Of a stretch of 64,000 bases of DNA, positions 9,261 to 17,791 are shown one piece after another. Numbering within the stretch: position 1 is the first letter of the stretch; each line of letters begins with the position of its first letter. The translations under genes were made by a program, and so were the position numbers. The notes under the pieces are model-generated. The model saw only the letters and a program-made list of their open reading frames with translations, searched no databases and had not been told where the DNA came from. The stretch lies in the NCBI RefSeq assembly GCF_000612805.1, contig NZ_HG964409.1:62001-126000 (forward strand), given 5' to 3'. Source of the stretch: Bacillus ndiopicus (GTDB lineage Bacteria; Bacillota; Bacilli; Bacillales_A; Planococcaceae).

Positions 9261-9300
9261 TATTAGGTATTTAAATAATATAAGGGAGGTAGTTGTTATT

Positions 9301-10257
9301 ATGTCGCATCAAAATCGAACATTTTCTTCTAAGTTTAAATCGGAATTAGTTAATCTTTATAAAAGCGATAAATCAACAAGTAATAAGCAAAATTTAATAG
9401 AATACATAAAATTTCTCTATCCCCAACTTCAGATAGAATCTTATACACCAAATGATATAGGACAGAATAATGATGTATTCATTATAAATGATTCATTAGT
9501 ATTTAGATTTCCTAAATATAAAAAAGGAATTGAACAATTAATAAAAGAAACAGAAATACTAAAATACATTAGGGATTTTATTTCAGTTCAAATTCCTAAC
9601 CCGATATATAGCTCTTTAGAAAATTTAGAAATAGGAAAAGTCTTTACTGGATATGAGTTAATAAAAGGTGTTCCTTTTTGGAAAGAGCATATTACAGGAA
9701 TTGAAAGTAAAGAATTATTAAAATCATTATCAACACAGCTAGTTCAATTTCTTATAGAGCTTCATACAATTCCAAAAGATCGAATAAGCGATTCTTTGAA
9801 ATTGGCGTATAAACATCCTTTTGAAGAAATGTCCAAATTATATCAAGAAATCGAGGGTAATCTGTTTCCATTCATTAGAAAAGAAGCTCAAATGGAAATA
9901 ACGCAATCCTTTAAAGCTTTTTTAGAGTCGGATTCAGTTAGAAATTTAGATGTGACACTTATACACGGTGATTTTGGTGCTGCAAACATCATCTGGCTAC
10001 CTGAATCAAGAGAGATTTCAGGAGTAATTGACTTTGGAAACGCTCGTTTAGGGGATCCAGCATATGATTTTGCAGGAATACTTTCTAGTTATGGTGAGGA
10101 TTTTTTTAACATGTGCATTCAGCTTTATCCGAATGGTGAGGCAATAGCTGAACGTGTTAGATTTTATAAAAGTACATTCGCCTTGCAGGAAGCTCTTCAT
10201 GGTTTTTTACACAATGATAAGCAAGCTTTTGATGAGGGGATTAAAGAATATAAGTAA
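9301..10257 (+). CDS. APH(2'')-like aminoglycoside phosphotransferase family protein
   Basis: A 318-residue cytoplasmic kinase of the APH/choline kinase fold. The N-lobe has VFIINDSLVFRFPKY with the ATP-binding Lys region. The catalytic loop is HGDFGAANI (His222, Asp224) and the metal-binding motif is IDFGNAR (Asp244). The N-lobe phrasing (NNDVFIIND...FRFPKY) resembles APH(2'') enzymes, but many chromosomal members phosphorylate other substrates, so drug resistance is not established. GGGAGG lies about 12 nt before the ATG. A perfect leader hairpin precedes it. The gene is followed within 50 bp by a broken Rgg-type regulator. Confidence 0.85.
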   Translation: MSHQNRTFSSKFKSELVNLYKSDKSTSNKQNLIEYIKFLYPQLQIESYTPNDIGQNNDVFIINDSLVFRFPKYKKGIEQLIKETEILKYIRDFISVQIPNPIYSSLENLEIGKVFTGYELIKGVPFWKEHITGIESKELLKSLSTQLVQFLIELHTIPKDRISDSLKLAYKHPFEEMSKLYQEIEGNLFPFIRKEAQMEITQSFKAFLESDSVRNLDVTLIHGDFGAANIIWLPESREISGVIDFGNARLGDPAYDFAGILSSYGEDFFNMCIQLYPNGEAIAERVRFYKSTFALQEALHGFLHNDKQAFDEGIKEYK

Positions 10258-10304
10258 TTCATAATTGCTTCAAATTTATGCAGATTGAAATATGTGGAGG
10301 TATT

Positions 10305-11180
10305 ATGGGGGTTGGAAAAACGTTAAAGAAAATTAGATTAAGCCGTAATATGACACAAGGAGAAATTGCTGCAGAAATCACAAATCAAGGAACTTATTCA
10401 AGAATTTAACGAGATCAGCTGCAATTGGATGTTGAGTTATTTACAAAGTTACTTGAACGCTTGAATATATCTAGTAATGAATTTTTCTATATTCACAATT
10501 ACTATCAATTGTCAGAATATGAATCCATCATGAAAGATTTTAGATAGTTAGAAATCATATTACCTGAAATTATAAAAGATCATATGAATAGATTGAGAAT
10601 TTACTTGAAAGAATTTCCGGAATCTAATTTAAATAAAGTTTTTATGGCTTATCAAGTTTTATATTTACATGTTGGAGAAGGTAATCTTGAACTAGCAAAA
10701 CAAAAGGCAAGTTTAGTTTGGGATGATTTACAAATGTTAGATTGTTGGTATATTGATGATTTAATTTTGTTGAATAGCCTATTAGTTTTATTTCCACTAG
10801 AAACAGCCTTAGAAATTACAACAATGGTTTTAAAACGGATTGATTCTTATGGGAATTTTGAGAGAGATTTAACTTATCTAAAAATTTACTTCCAAATGGA
10901 TTTATGTTTAATGTTATTACAACATCAAATATATGAATTAGCACTCGATAAACTTAATGTTATCTATGAAAATTACAAACAGAAAATGTCTTATCAAATG
11001 TTAGCAGGGCTATTTACAAATAAGGCGATTTGTTTGCTCTATTTAAATCGTTCTGTAGAGGAAGAACTGACAAATTTGAATTTATTATTAAATCTATATG
11101 GAGATTTTAAATTATTAGACTCTCTACTTAAAGTTTATGAAAATCAAAAATCTCATTTCCGAGAACTATATCAAAAGTGA
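10305..11180 (+). pseudogene. Rgg/MutR-type regulator inactivated by two nonsense codons
   Basis: One continuous frame of 291 codons runs from ATG 10305 (GGAGG at 10296-10300) to TGA 11178-11180. It encodes an XRE helix-turn-helix (KTLKKIRLSRNMTQGEIA) followed by the helical TPR-like C-terminal domain of Rgg/GadR/MutR regulators, at the normal family length. The frame is cut by TAA at 10407-10409, within the expected SRIE(R)DQLQLDVELF motif, and by TAG at 10545-10547. Both are single-base changes from sense codons and no frameshift is present, so inactivation looks recent. An in-frame ATG at 10584 could still express the C-terminal domain alone, without DNA-binding ability. Rgg proteins normally sense peptides. 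Confidence 0.85.
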
Positions 11181-11204
11181 TGGTAAAGAGGAAGTTTGAA
11201 TAAA

Positions 11205-11245
11205 AATAATAAAAGTCGCCCTTTATACTCCTTGGGTGGCTGTAT
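11205..11245 (+). terminator. Probable intrinsic terminator after the Rgg pseudogene
   Basis: Stem GTCGCCC / GGGTGGC with two G-T pairs and about 11 nt of loop, followed by TGTATTTTC. Moderately convincing. Confidence 0.45.
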
Positions 11246-11719
11246 TTTCTATTATTCTCGACTTCTTCTAAACGGCTAATGAGGAATAGGATTTTATGTT
11301 TTGATATCAAAAATAAACGCTCTAAGTAGTCTGGAGAGAATTATTATTTTAATAGGCCGTATGAGTGAATGCAGTTTTAAAGTATTATAACTTTTTTAAT
11401 GTTCGTATAATCTCTTGTAAAATTCATATATTTTGAAGGGGTAAGAATACATCAGTTGCAGTAGGCAAATAACTATAAGAGAGTTCAATTTGGATTGTAT
11501 TTGCTATTCTAACTAAGAATTGCAAAAATGGGTAACCCGTTTATATAATATGATAAATAGTTTTAATATTTCCAATGCGTAGATTGTTAGTTTATCTTGA
11601 TATAGCCTAGAGGAATGTCACAGGCCATGATGGTTTTAGGTTAGCTGCTACTAGTCAATTAGAAAAAATCTGAACTAAAGTTAACCGAGTTATAATTAAT
11701 AGTACAAAGGGGTTTTGAT
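11246..11719. other. Intergenic region without an intact gene
   Basis: No coding frame stands out before the TerD/VWA gene. The right part (from about 11604) is a degenerate copy of the dispersed repeat family described at 44770. A TATAAT at 11689-11694 falls at the right edge of that repeat, about 25 bp before the start codon. Confidence 0.5.
11604..11700 (+). repeat. Dispersed intergenic repeat, family A (degenerate copy)
   Basis: Matches the copies at 44770-44893 and 53979-54120: it contains AGCCTAGAGGAATGTCACAG, then after a variable middle GAAAAAATCTGAACTAAAG, TTAACCGAGTTATAATTA. The right edge lies just upstream of a gene start, as in the other two copies. Confidence 0.6.
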
Positions 11720-12961
11720 ATGTCTAACATAGTTTCTTTACAAAAAGGTGGCAATACAGTTCTTGCAGAGAGTGGCACAATTATAGTGGAAGTACGATGG
11801 AACTCTACTTCGGTTTTAGATGTTAGCTCTTTTTTAGTAGCCGCTAATGGCAAAGTACCGTCAGATGATTACATGGTATTTTATAATCAAGAAACAGAGC
11901 CAGAACAAAGCGTTAACTTGACAACGAATGACAAGAATAGAGTGGTTTTCACTATTCAATTAGAGAAGCTTTCATCAATTATCCAACAGTGTTTTTTTAC
12001 AGCAACATTAGAAGGGAATTCAACTTTTGCTGCGGTTCAAGGGTTAAGTATCACAGTAAAGAGTACACAAGGGGAAGTTTGCTATCAAATTGATGATGCG
12101 ACTGAAGAAAGAGCATTGGTTCTTGCTGAAGTGTATCGACATCAATCAAAGTTTAAATTCCGAGCGATTGGTAGAGGATTTAATGGTGGATTAAAGCCAT
12201 TGGCAGAATCCTATGGTGTGGAGGTTGAAGAACCAGAAGTGCCTTCTATTCCTAAGATCGAACCAATTCAAGAGATTAATTTAACGAAAATTGATTTACT
12301 GAAAAAGAAAGTTGCAATTTCATTGGAAAAGAAGAAAATTGCATCTGAAAAGGCACGTGTAGCTGTTGTTTTTGATGCTTCTGGCTCAATGACAAATCTC
12401 TATCATCGTGGCACAATTCAGCGTGCATTCGAAAGAGTGCTAGCTGTTGCTGCATGTATGGATGATAATGGTGAATTAGATGTATGGTTCTTTGGCTCTA
12501 AATTTATGAAGGCAAAAAGTGTAACAGAGCATGATTTTGAGGGCTATATTCAACGAACATATCCTGCACCAAAAATGTTTGGTGGTTTAGGGGCGGGTAA
12601 TAATGAGCCACCTGTAATGAAGGATATTATTCAGCATTATGTCAAAAAGGAGCCTAGAAAGGATATGCCTTCCTACGTTATATTTTTCAGTGATGGCGGA
12701 ATTTATCAGGATAAAGAGATTGCCAAAATTTTAGTTGATGCCGCTAAGCAAAATATTTTCTGGCAATTTATTGGTCTAGGGAATGCAAATTATGGCGTGC
12801 TTCGAAAATTAGATGATTTACCTGGACGATTGATTGATAACGCTGATTTTTTTGCTTTAGATGATTTGGATAAAGTATCAGATGAAGAGCTATATAATCG
12901 ACTTTTTGATGAGTTCCCAAAATGGCTGAAGGAGGCAAGGGAAAAAGGGATTTTACATTGA
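11720..12961 (+). CDS. TerD-domain / von Willebrand A protein (TerF-like)
   Basis: A 413-residue cytoplasmic protein with two parts. Residues 1-190 form a TerD-type domain (LQKGGNTVL at the start, DDYMVFYNQ, SITVKSTQGE, RHQSKFKFRAIGRGFNGGL). Residues about 210-400 form a VWA domain with a MIDAS start Asp219 in VVFDASGSM and a later SDGGI. TerD plus VWA is the architecture of TerF-like proteins of tellurite/stress resistance systems, where metal-dependent assembly on membranes has been proposed. Here it stands alone, with no terBCDE nearby. Ribosome site AAAGGGG about 7 nt before ATG. Confidence 0.85.
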   Translation: MSNIVSLQKGGNTVLAESGTIIVEVRWNSTSVLDVSSFLVAANGKVPSDDYMVFYNQETEPEQSVNLTTNDKNRVVFTIQLEKLSSIIQQCFFTATLEGNSTFAAVQGLSITVKSTQGEVCYQIDDATEERALVLAEVYRHQSKFKFRAIGRGFNGGLKPLAESYGVEVEEPEVPSIPKIEPIQEINLTKIDLLKKKVAISLEKKKIASEKARVAVVFDASGSMTNLYHRGTIQRAFERVLAVAACMDDNGELDVWFFGSKFMKAKSVTEHDFEGYIQRTYPAPKMFGGLGAGNNEPPVMKDIIQHYVKKEPRKDMPSYVIFFSDGGIYQDKEIAKILVDAAKQNIFWQFIGLGNANYGVLRKLDDLPGRLIDNADFFALDDLDKVSDEELYNRLFDEFPKWLKEAREKGILH

Positions 12962-13114
12962 GAGCTGAGTTTTTAAATATTTCCTCATCCGATGGAAAGT
13001 TATCACCGAAAGCTTTATTAAGTCCATTTATTTCAATAACTAAACCAGTGTACTATAATTCATCTTCTTAACCAATTTCCTTGGATTATAAAATTGAATA
13101 TAAGCTATAAAAAA

Positions 13115-13153
13115 TGTGAGGTAGGCAATTAATCTGCCTTCCTCACACTTTTT
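13115..13153 (-). terminator. Intrinsic terminator, bidirectional, between VWA and GyrI-like genes
   Basis: Stem TGTGAGGTAGGCA / TGCCTTCCTCACA with one mismatch and a 7-nt loop, flanked by A-run and T-run. It serves the minus-strand GyrI-like gene whose stop touches it and may also end the VWA transcript. Confidence 0.75.
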
Positions 13154-13632
13154 TACTTTCTAACAACGGGAATCCACATTTCACCAAATACTAAGCCGTC
13201 CTTTTCTCCCATTTCAACCGTTGTATTTGGTCCACCAACATAAGCAACATCTGTTGCTGCTGGTAAAGCTTGACCAAAGGCAATGCCAGTAAGCTGATTG
13301 CTTAGCTCTTCAGCTGTAGCTGCTTCCCCTTTAACAACTAAGTATTCCCCTTTAGGGAATTGGATGATTCTTGTTGCTTCAGGTAAGGTTTCTTTCGTCA
13401 TAACACCAGCATAGTGCATCATTTTGTTATTTACCGCTTCGTTTACAGCGAAAATATAATCATTTGCTGCAAGGTTTTTTAAAGTATCCAGTCTGCCATC
13501 TTCTTTGATAGCTTGCCAAAAGTCTGATTTTTCTTTAGTAATGCCAGCATAATCTGTGTAATCGCTTTTAAGTTCTACTCCTAAGCCTAAAACTGTGAAG
13601 CCTTCTTTTTCTTCAAGAATGAAATTTTCCAT
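13153..13632 (-). CDS. GyrI-like small-molecule-binding domain protein
   Basis: A 159-residue stand-alone GyrI-like/AraC effector-binding domain (SHS2 fold). Diagnostic segments are MENFILEEKEGFTVLGLGVEL at the N-terminus, GKYL/GEYLVVKGEAATAEELSNQL in the middle (IIQFPKGEYLVVKG), and the C-terminal MGEKDGLVFGEMWIPVVRK. There is no DNA-binding domain. Such proteins bind or hydrolyse hydrophobic or cationic small molecules. The gene is divergent from a WYL-domain repressor at 13742, with a shared inverted repeat between them, so it is probably the repressor's target. Confidence 0.85.
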   Translation of the reverse strand: MENFILEEKEGFTVLGLGVELKSDYTDYAGITKEKSDFWQAIKEDGRLDTLKNLAANDYIFAVNEAVNNKMMHYAGVMTKETLPEATRIIQFPKGEYLVVKGEAATAEELSNQLTGIAFGQALPAATDVAYVGGPNTTVEMGEKDGLVFGEMWIPVVRK

Positions 13633-13680
13633 GTTTATTACCTTCCTTTTTGGATTTTTTTCAAATGACTTGTGTTTTCA

Positions 13681-13716
13681 TTTGATATGTTTATAATAGC
13701 GTTTAATCATATCAAA
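13681..13716. promoter_or_regulatory. Candidate operator between divergent GyrI-like and WYL regulator genes
   Basis: Perfect 9-bp inverted repeat TTTGATATG - 18 nt - CATATCAAA. The plus-strand -10 (TATAAT, 13692-13697) lies inside the repeat, with TTGTGT 16 nt upstream as a possible -35. The WYL regulator is the likely ligand-responsive binder. Confidence 0.55.
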
Positions 13717-13741
13717 AAGTGATACTGTTTAGGGGGCTGCC

Positions 13742-14695
13742 ATGAAAAAATTTGAACGAATTAATACTATTATGCGCTATATCAATAATCGCTCCCATTT
13801 TACAATTTCTGAAATTATGCGGGAATTTAATATTTCTCGTGCGACAGCTATACGAGATATTCGGGAAATCGAGGCAATGGGGATGCCACTGGTCGCTGAA
13901 GTTGGGAGAGCTGGTGGTTATTTTGTTATGAATAATTCTATTTTACCCAATGTTCGCTTTACTGATAACGAAATTAAAGCACTTTTTATTGCTTTTATGG
14001 CGACGAGAAATCAACAGCTTCCCTATTTAAAAAGCCGACAATCTTTAGCTGAAAAATTATTAGGCCTTATATCAGAAACACAGCAGGATGACCTTGTGCT
14101 TTTGAATCGAATCCTGCTTTTCGAAGGAACGAACCCAAATAACCCTGACCTACTTGAATTATCTGATCTTCCACATCCAATGTTAGAAAAGCTTATTCAA
14201 ACGATTCTTTTAGATAGCTATTTACTACTTACTATAAAAGAGCAGCAATATTCAATTTATCTTTTGCGTCTTTATCATGAAAAAGGCTTATGGTTTATTG
14301 AAGGCTTTGATTTAAAGGAAGAAAGAAGACGGATTTTTGCTGTCGATAATCTTATCGATATAGAGCCTTCTTCTTCAAAGAAACGAATAAGTAAGAAAAA
14401 GATTTTGGAAAAACTAAATAAGCAGGAGGAAGCAATCAATTTTATCCTCGAGCTAGGTCCAAGAGCAATTGCTCAGTTTAAGAAATATCATCCTTTAAAG
14501 TTTTCCCTTTCCTATACAAATCCCTTCCAGACGACGGCCGTTCTCAAGACCTTTATTGATACAAATAATGTAGAAGAATTAGCTGAAATAACAAATTGGC
14601 TACTTTTCCTAGGGAAAGATATTAAGGTAAAAGAAATGCCAAGCAAAGTTTTAGAAAACTTGCAGGAGGTACTTTGTTTATACAAAGAATCCTAA
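13742..14695 (+). CDS. HTH_11/WYL-domain transcriptional regulator (YafY-type)
   Basis: This 317-residue regulator has an N-terminal winged helix (residues 1-60: ISEIMREFNISRATAIRDIREIEAMG) and a WYL ligand-sensing domain in the middle (SIYLLRLYHEKGLWFIEGFDLKEERRRIFAVDNL), with a WCX-like C-terminal extension. Members sense small ligands or nucleic acids and often regulate an adjacent gene. It is divergent from the GyrI-like gene and shares the operator-like palindrome at 13681-13716. Ligand unknown. Confidence 0.85.
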   Translation: MKKFERINTIMRYINNRSHFTISEIMREFNISRATAIRDIREIEAMGMPLVAEVGRAGGYFVMNNSILPNVRFTDNEIKALFIAFMATRNQQLPYLKSRQSLAEKLLGLISETQQDDLVLLNRILLFEGTNPNNPDLLELSDLPHPMLEKLIQTILLDSYLLLTIKEQQYSIYLLRLYHEKGLWFIEGFDLKEERRRIFAVDNLIDIEPSSSKKRISKKKILEKLNKQEEAINFILELGPRAIAQFKKYHPLKFSLSYTNPFQTTAVLKTFIDTNNVEELAEITNWLLFLGKDIKVKEMPSKVLENLQEVLCLYKES

Positions 14696-14785
14696 TTGAC
14701 CTTTATTAATAAAATTCTTGTAATCTCTTTACATGACCTTTATATACGTCCTCTATGATAGAGCAGGAGTGTAATAAAGGAGGAT

Positions 14786-14884
14786 TTGAATGAATGCCCT
14801 AGAAGTACAGAGTTTGAAGAAGCGCTTAATCGAGCAGTTCAAGAAACAAATCAAGTACTTGATATGGCGAACCGAAAAAAGTAA
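14786..14884 (+). CDS. Possible short ORF of unknown function
   Basis: A 32-codon frame from TTG 14786 to TAA 14882-14884 has natural-looking composition (FEEALNRAVQETNQVLDMANRKK). AAAGGAGG at 14777-14783 is only 2 nt from this TTG but 6 nt from an ATG at 14790 in another frame, which gives a less protein-like, 48-codon product. One of the two could be real, or this could be the tail of a decayed gene. It lies between the WYL regulator and the glycerophosphodiesterase. Confidence 0.3.
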   Translation: MNECPRSTEFEEALNRAVQETNQVLDMANRKK

Positions 14885-14898
14885 AAGGAGTGTTCAAT

Positions 14899-15618
14899 AT
14901 GAGCAAACCAGCAATTTTTGCCCATCGAGGCGCTAGTGGTCAATATCCAGAAAATACGATGATAGCTTTTGAAGAGGCACTTCGCACAGATGTTGCGGGT
15001 ATTGAGCTTGATGTACAAATGACAAAGGATGGGCAGCTCGTTATTATACACGACGAGCGAATCGATCGTACGACGAATGGTCAAGGCTTTGTAAAAGATT
15101 TTACTTTAGCGGAGCTAGAAGCGTTAGATGCGGGCGGCTGGTTTTCTTCAAGTTTTGCAGGGGAGCGCTTGCCGACGCTTGATGCAGTACTTGCTTGGAT
15201 GAAAGAGGAAGGCAACAATCTGCGCTTAAATATCGAGCTGAAGAATGACCAAATTCAGTATGCTAGACTTGAGGAAAAAGCATTGTCCCTTATTAAAGCG
15301 TACGATTTGCAGGAGCGTATTATCATTTCTTCTTTCAATCCATTTAGCCTACAGCGTGTGCGTATGCAAAATCCAGACATCGAGATTGGTTACTTAGTTT
15401 TGGGTGTGCCAGATAATGCCTTATGGATTGCGCGGGAAATTGGAGCGAATGCCATCCATTGTCAAGCGACATACGCATTATCAGAGTTTGGCGAGAAGGC
15501 AAAAAAAGCAGGCTTCCCGTTGCGTATTTATACGGTAAATGATGAAGAGGAATACCAGCAATTAGTAGAGGTAGGCGTAGAAGTCATCATGACAGACTTC
15601 CCAAGTCGCTTCAAATAG
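14899..15618 (+). CDS. Glycerophosphodiester phosphodiesterase (cytosolic UgpQ-like)
   Basis: A 239-residue GDPD enzyme that hydrolyses glycerophosphodiesters to sn-glycerol-3-phosphate and an alcohol. The active-site set is present: HRG at 9-11, Glu36 and Asp38 in GIELDVQ, and His51 in VIIHD. The metal ligand region NIELKN follows near residue 110. There is no signal peptide, so it is cytoplasmic, unlike secreted GlpQ. The start is ATG 14899 with AAAGGAG 8 nt upstream; the GTG at 14890 overlaps that ribosome site and is rejected. A strong terminator follows. Confidence 0.9.
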   Translation: MSKPAIFAHRGASGQYPENTMIAFEEALRTDVAGIELDVQMTKDGQLVIIHDERIDRTTNGQGFVKDFTLAELEALDAGGWFSSSFAGERLPTLDAVLAWMKEEGNNLRLNIELKNDQIQYARLEEKALSLIKAYDLQERIIISSFNPFSLQRVRMQNPDIEIGYLVLGVPDNALWIAREIGANAIHCQATYALSEFGEKAKKAGFPLRIYTVNDEEEYQQLVEVGVEVIMTDFPSRFK

Positions 15619-15624
15619 GTAGAT

Positions 15625-15674
15625 AAACCGCAGGAAATCAAATTGCAAAACTTTGATTTTCTGCGGTTTTGTTT
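15625..15674 (+). terminator. Intrinsic terminator of the glycerophosphodiesterase gene
   Basis: 18-bp near-perfect stem, AAACCGCAGGAAATCAAA against TTTGATTTTCTGCGGTTT (one T-G pair), 9-nt loop, T-rich tail. Confidence 0.85.
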
Positions 15675-15802
15675 TGATGATTATCAATGTAAGGAAGTTT
15701 CCTTCGGTCAGACCATAACAGCAAGAATAAGGATGAAATGCAGAACAACTTCTTGATAAAATAAATGTAATAAATTTTGATGCAGAAGGGGCGGTAGATT
15801 AT

Positions 15803-16375
15803 ATGGTGTCCAAGGTTAACCTTACATTTGAAGAAATGTGGGAGAAAATTATGGCTTGTGACCGGAAATATGATGGTCTATTTTTTACTGCAGTAAAAAC
15901 GACGAAAATATACTGCCGTCCTTCCTGCAGATCAAGAAAGCCTAAGAAGATTAATGTGGAGTTTTACGATGAGATGAAGGCTGTGGAAGAGGCAGGCTAT
16001 CGCCCATGCAAACGATGCCAGCCTGAAGTTGAGCATTCGCCGCATATTGAGATTGTAAGAAAAATTACTACATTTTTAGTGAATCATTATAAGCAAAATC
16101 TAAGTTTGCGGGATATAGCGGAGCAAATAGGCTTAAGCCCTTATTATTTAGAGCGTTTATTTAAGCAGGAAACCACTGAGACGCCACGCACTTATTTGGA
16201 GAAAATACGTATTGATAAAGCTACACATCTTCTGAAAAGCACAAAATTAACGAATCTTGAAATTTGTTATGAGGTGGGCTTTCAAAGCCCCTCCAATTTT
16301 TACAAAGTGTTCCGCAGCTTAAAAAAATGTTCACCTAGCGAATATAGAAGGGGGTTTCAAAATGAAGTGGACTGA
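15803..16375 (+). CDS. adaA: AdaA: methylphosphotriester-DNA methyltransferase and AraC-type activator
   Basis: This 190-residue protein repairs Sp-methylphosphotriesters in DNA by irreversible methyl transfer to a cysteine, and the methylated form activates the alkylation adaptive response. The zinc-bound cysteines are Cys38 (acceptor), Cys42, Cys69 and Cys72 (YCRPSCRSRKP and YRPCKRCQP), the same numbering as in E. coli Ada. An AraC helix-turn-helix pair follows from about residue 85. The C-terminal O6-methylguanine transferase of Ada is absent; here it is a separate gene (17242), as in Bacillus subtilis adaA/adaB. First gene of the operon; it overlaps alkA by 14 nt. Confidence 0.93.
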   Translation: MVSKVNLTFEEMWEKIMACDRKYDGLFFTAVKTTKIYCRPSCRSRKPKKINVEFYDEMKAVEEAGYRPCKRCQPEVEHSPHIEIVRKITTFLVNHYKQNLSLRDIAEQIGLSPYYLERLFKQETTETPRTYLEKIRIDKATHLLKSTKLTNLEICYEVGFQSPSNFYKVFRSLKKCSPSEYRRGFQNEVD

Positions 16376-17258
16376 TTTTGAGTCTTATATAGAAATTTCC
16401 CCGCCTAAGGAATTTGATTTTGATGAGTGCTTAATTTACTTAGATAGGTCTAATTTAGAGGTGCTGCATCAAATAAAAGATGGCGCAATATACAAGGTGA
16501 TAAATAAGATTTTGTGCAAAATAGAGTGGATGAATGATTGCATAAAGGTAGAGTTTCCTTTAGAAATTCCATCTGCTGCTGAGCGTAAAAAAGCAGCAGA
16601 GTATATTTGGGAATGGTTTGACTTGGAGCAGAATTTAGAGGATTTTTATCAAATGGCTATCCAAGATGAGATACTAAAAACACTTGTCGATAAATACTAT
16701 GGCTTAAGAATTATAGGTGTTCCAGATTTATTTGAAGCGCTTGTTTGGGCAATTGTAGGACAGCAAATTAATTTAACATTTGCTTATACATTAAAGAAAC
16801 GGTATATTGAGCAATTTGGTGAGTGTGTAATTTTTGAGGGAGGGCAGTTTTGGCTATTTCCCTCACCTGAAAAAATAGCAGCTCTAAATGTAGTAGATTT
16901 AAAGCAGCTTCAATTCACTACTCGAAAGGCGGAATATGTGATTGGCATTGCCCAGGAAATGGTGAGTGGGAGGCTCTCGAAAAAACTATTGCTTGAAGAG
17001 CGAGATGTACAAAAATCTTTAATGTCAATTAGAGGTATCGGTGCATGGACGGCAAATTATGTGATGATGCGATGCTTACACCAAAGCTCGGCCTTTCCAA
17101 TTGCAGATGTGGGTCTCCATAATGCTTTAAAAGCCTTATTAAATCTTGATGAAAAGCCAACAATCAAAGAAATAGAAGTATATGCAGCCAATTGGCAGGG
17201 CTGGCAGGCATACGCAACCTTTTACCTTTGGAGGTCATTATATGGAGAAAAAATATAA
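16362..17258 (+). CDS. alkA: AlkA: DNA-3-methyladenine glycosylase II
   Basis: A 298-residue helix-hairpin-helix GPD glycosylase that excises alkylated bases. Features seen: the N-terminal beta domain typical of AlkA, the LVWAIVGQQINLTFA segment, the hairpin IRGIGAWTANYVMMRCL, and the catalytic Asp249 in FPIADVGL. The start overlaps the adaA stop, and the stop overlaps the ogt start by 17 nt, so the three genes are translationally coupled. Expression is expected to be induced by methylated AdaA. Confidence 0.92.
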   Translation: MKWTDFESYIEISPPKEFDFDECLIYLDRSNLEVLHQIKDGAIYKVINKILCKIEWMNDCIKVEFPLEIPSAAERKKAAEYIWEWFDLEQNLEDFYQMAIQDEILKTLVDKYYGLRIIGVPDLFEALVWAIVGQQINLTFAYTLKKRYIEQFGECVIFEGGQFWLFPSPEKIAALNVVDLKQLQFTTRKAEYVIGIAQEMVSGRLSKKLLLEERDVQKSLMSIRGIGAWTANYVMMRCLHQSSAFPIADVGLHNALKALLNLDEKPTIKEIEVYAANWQGWQAYATFYLWRSLYGEKI

Positions 17259-17721
17259 ATTAGAATATGAATCACCAGTTGGTGTAATTGAAATTACTGG
17301 GACAGATAAAGCAATTACTTCTATATTTTTTTCTGAAAAAGAGCAGGCATTACAGGCTGAAGTACCGCCGATTTTGATAGAGTGTCGCAACCAGCTTGAT
17401 GAATATTTTAAGGGGCTCCGCCAAGAGTTCACATTCCAATACCAACTTGAAGGAACAGACTTTCAAAAAACTGTGTGGAACGCTTTAACAGAAATATCTT
17501 ATGCCCAAACGGTATCTTATAAGGATATAGCGATTGCCATTGAAAATGAAAAGGCCATCAGAGCAGTAGGGAGTGCAAATGGAAAAAACAAACTAAGTAT
17601 TGTTGTTCCATGTCACCGAATTATTGGATCAAATGGAAAGTTAACTGGTTATGCAGGTGGTCTATGGCGAAAAGAATGGTTGCTTCAGCATGAACAATCA
17701 ATGAAAAGGAACGAGTCTTAA
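17242..17721 (+). CDS. ogt: Methylated-DNA-protein-cysteine methyltransferase (Ogt/AdaB)
   Basis: A 159-residue suicide repair protein that removes methyl from O6-methylguanine and O4-methylthymine. Active-site Cys124 lies in IVVPCHRIIG, and the helix-turn-helix segment SYKDIAIAIENEKAIRAVGSANGKN is intact. A longer frame upstream is rejected: GGAGGT at 17230-17235 sits 6 nt before the ATG at 17242. Third gene of adaA-alkA-ogt. Confidence 0.93.
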   Translation: MEKKYKLEYESPVGVIEITGTDKAITSIFFSEKEQALQAEVPPILIECRNQLDEYFKGLRQEFTFQYQLEGTDFQKTVWNALTEISYAQTVSYKDIAIAIENEKAIRAVGSANGKNKLSIVVPCHRIIGSNGKLTGYAGGLWRKEWLLQHEQSMKRNES

Positions 17722-17791
17722 CTGGCTTGTTTTTTTTTTTTTGAAAAATAAATATATTTTTCAAATTTTAACCTTGGTGTATTACATTTAG

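Larger units (their letters stand above)
8540..9300. other. Gene-poor interval with degenerate coding remnants
   Basis: No intact gene is visible in these 760 bases. Near 8738-8790 the plus strand reads like a protein C-terminus (ESGGGKEAASTLFKQ then stop), and a plus-strand terminator follows at 8941, so a decayed gene is possible. From 9000 on, the sequence is very AT-rich with similar ATATAGAAATATAGAT-like blocks at about 9032-9048 and 9158-9176. A hairpin sits at 9221-9260, upstream of the kinase gene. Confidence 0.4.

Noticed and set aside
12962..13080. Open plus-strand frame after the VWA gene (FLNISSSDGKLSPKALLSPF)
   Set aside because: About 35 codons, no start codon with ribosome site, no recognisable family.
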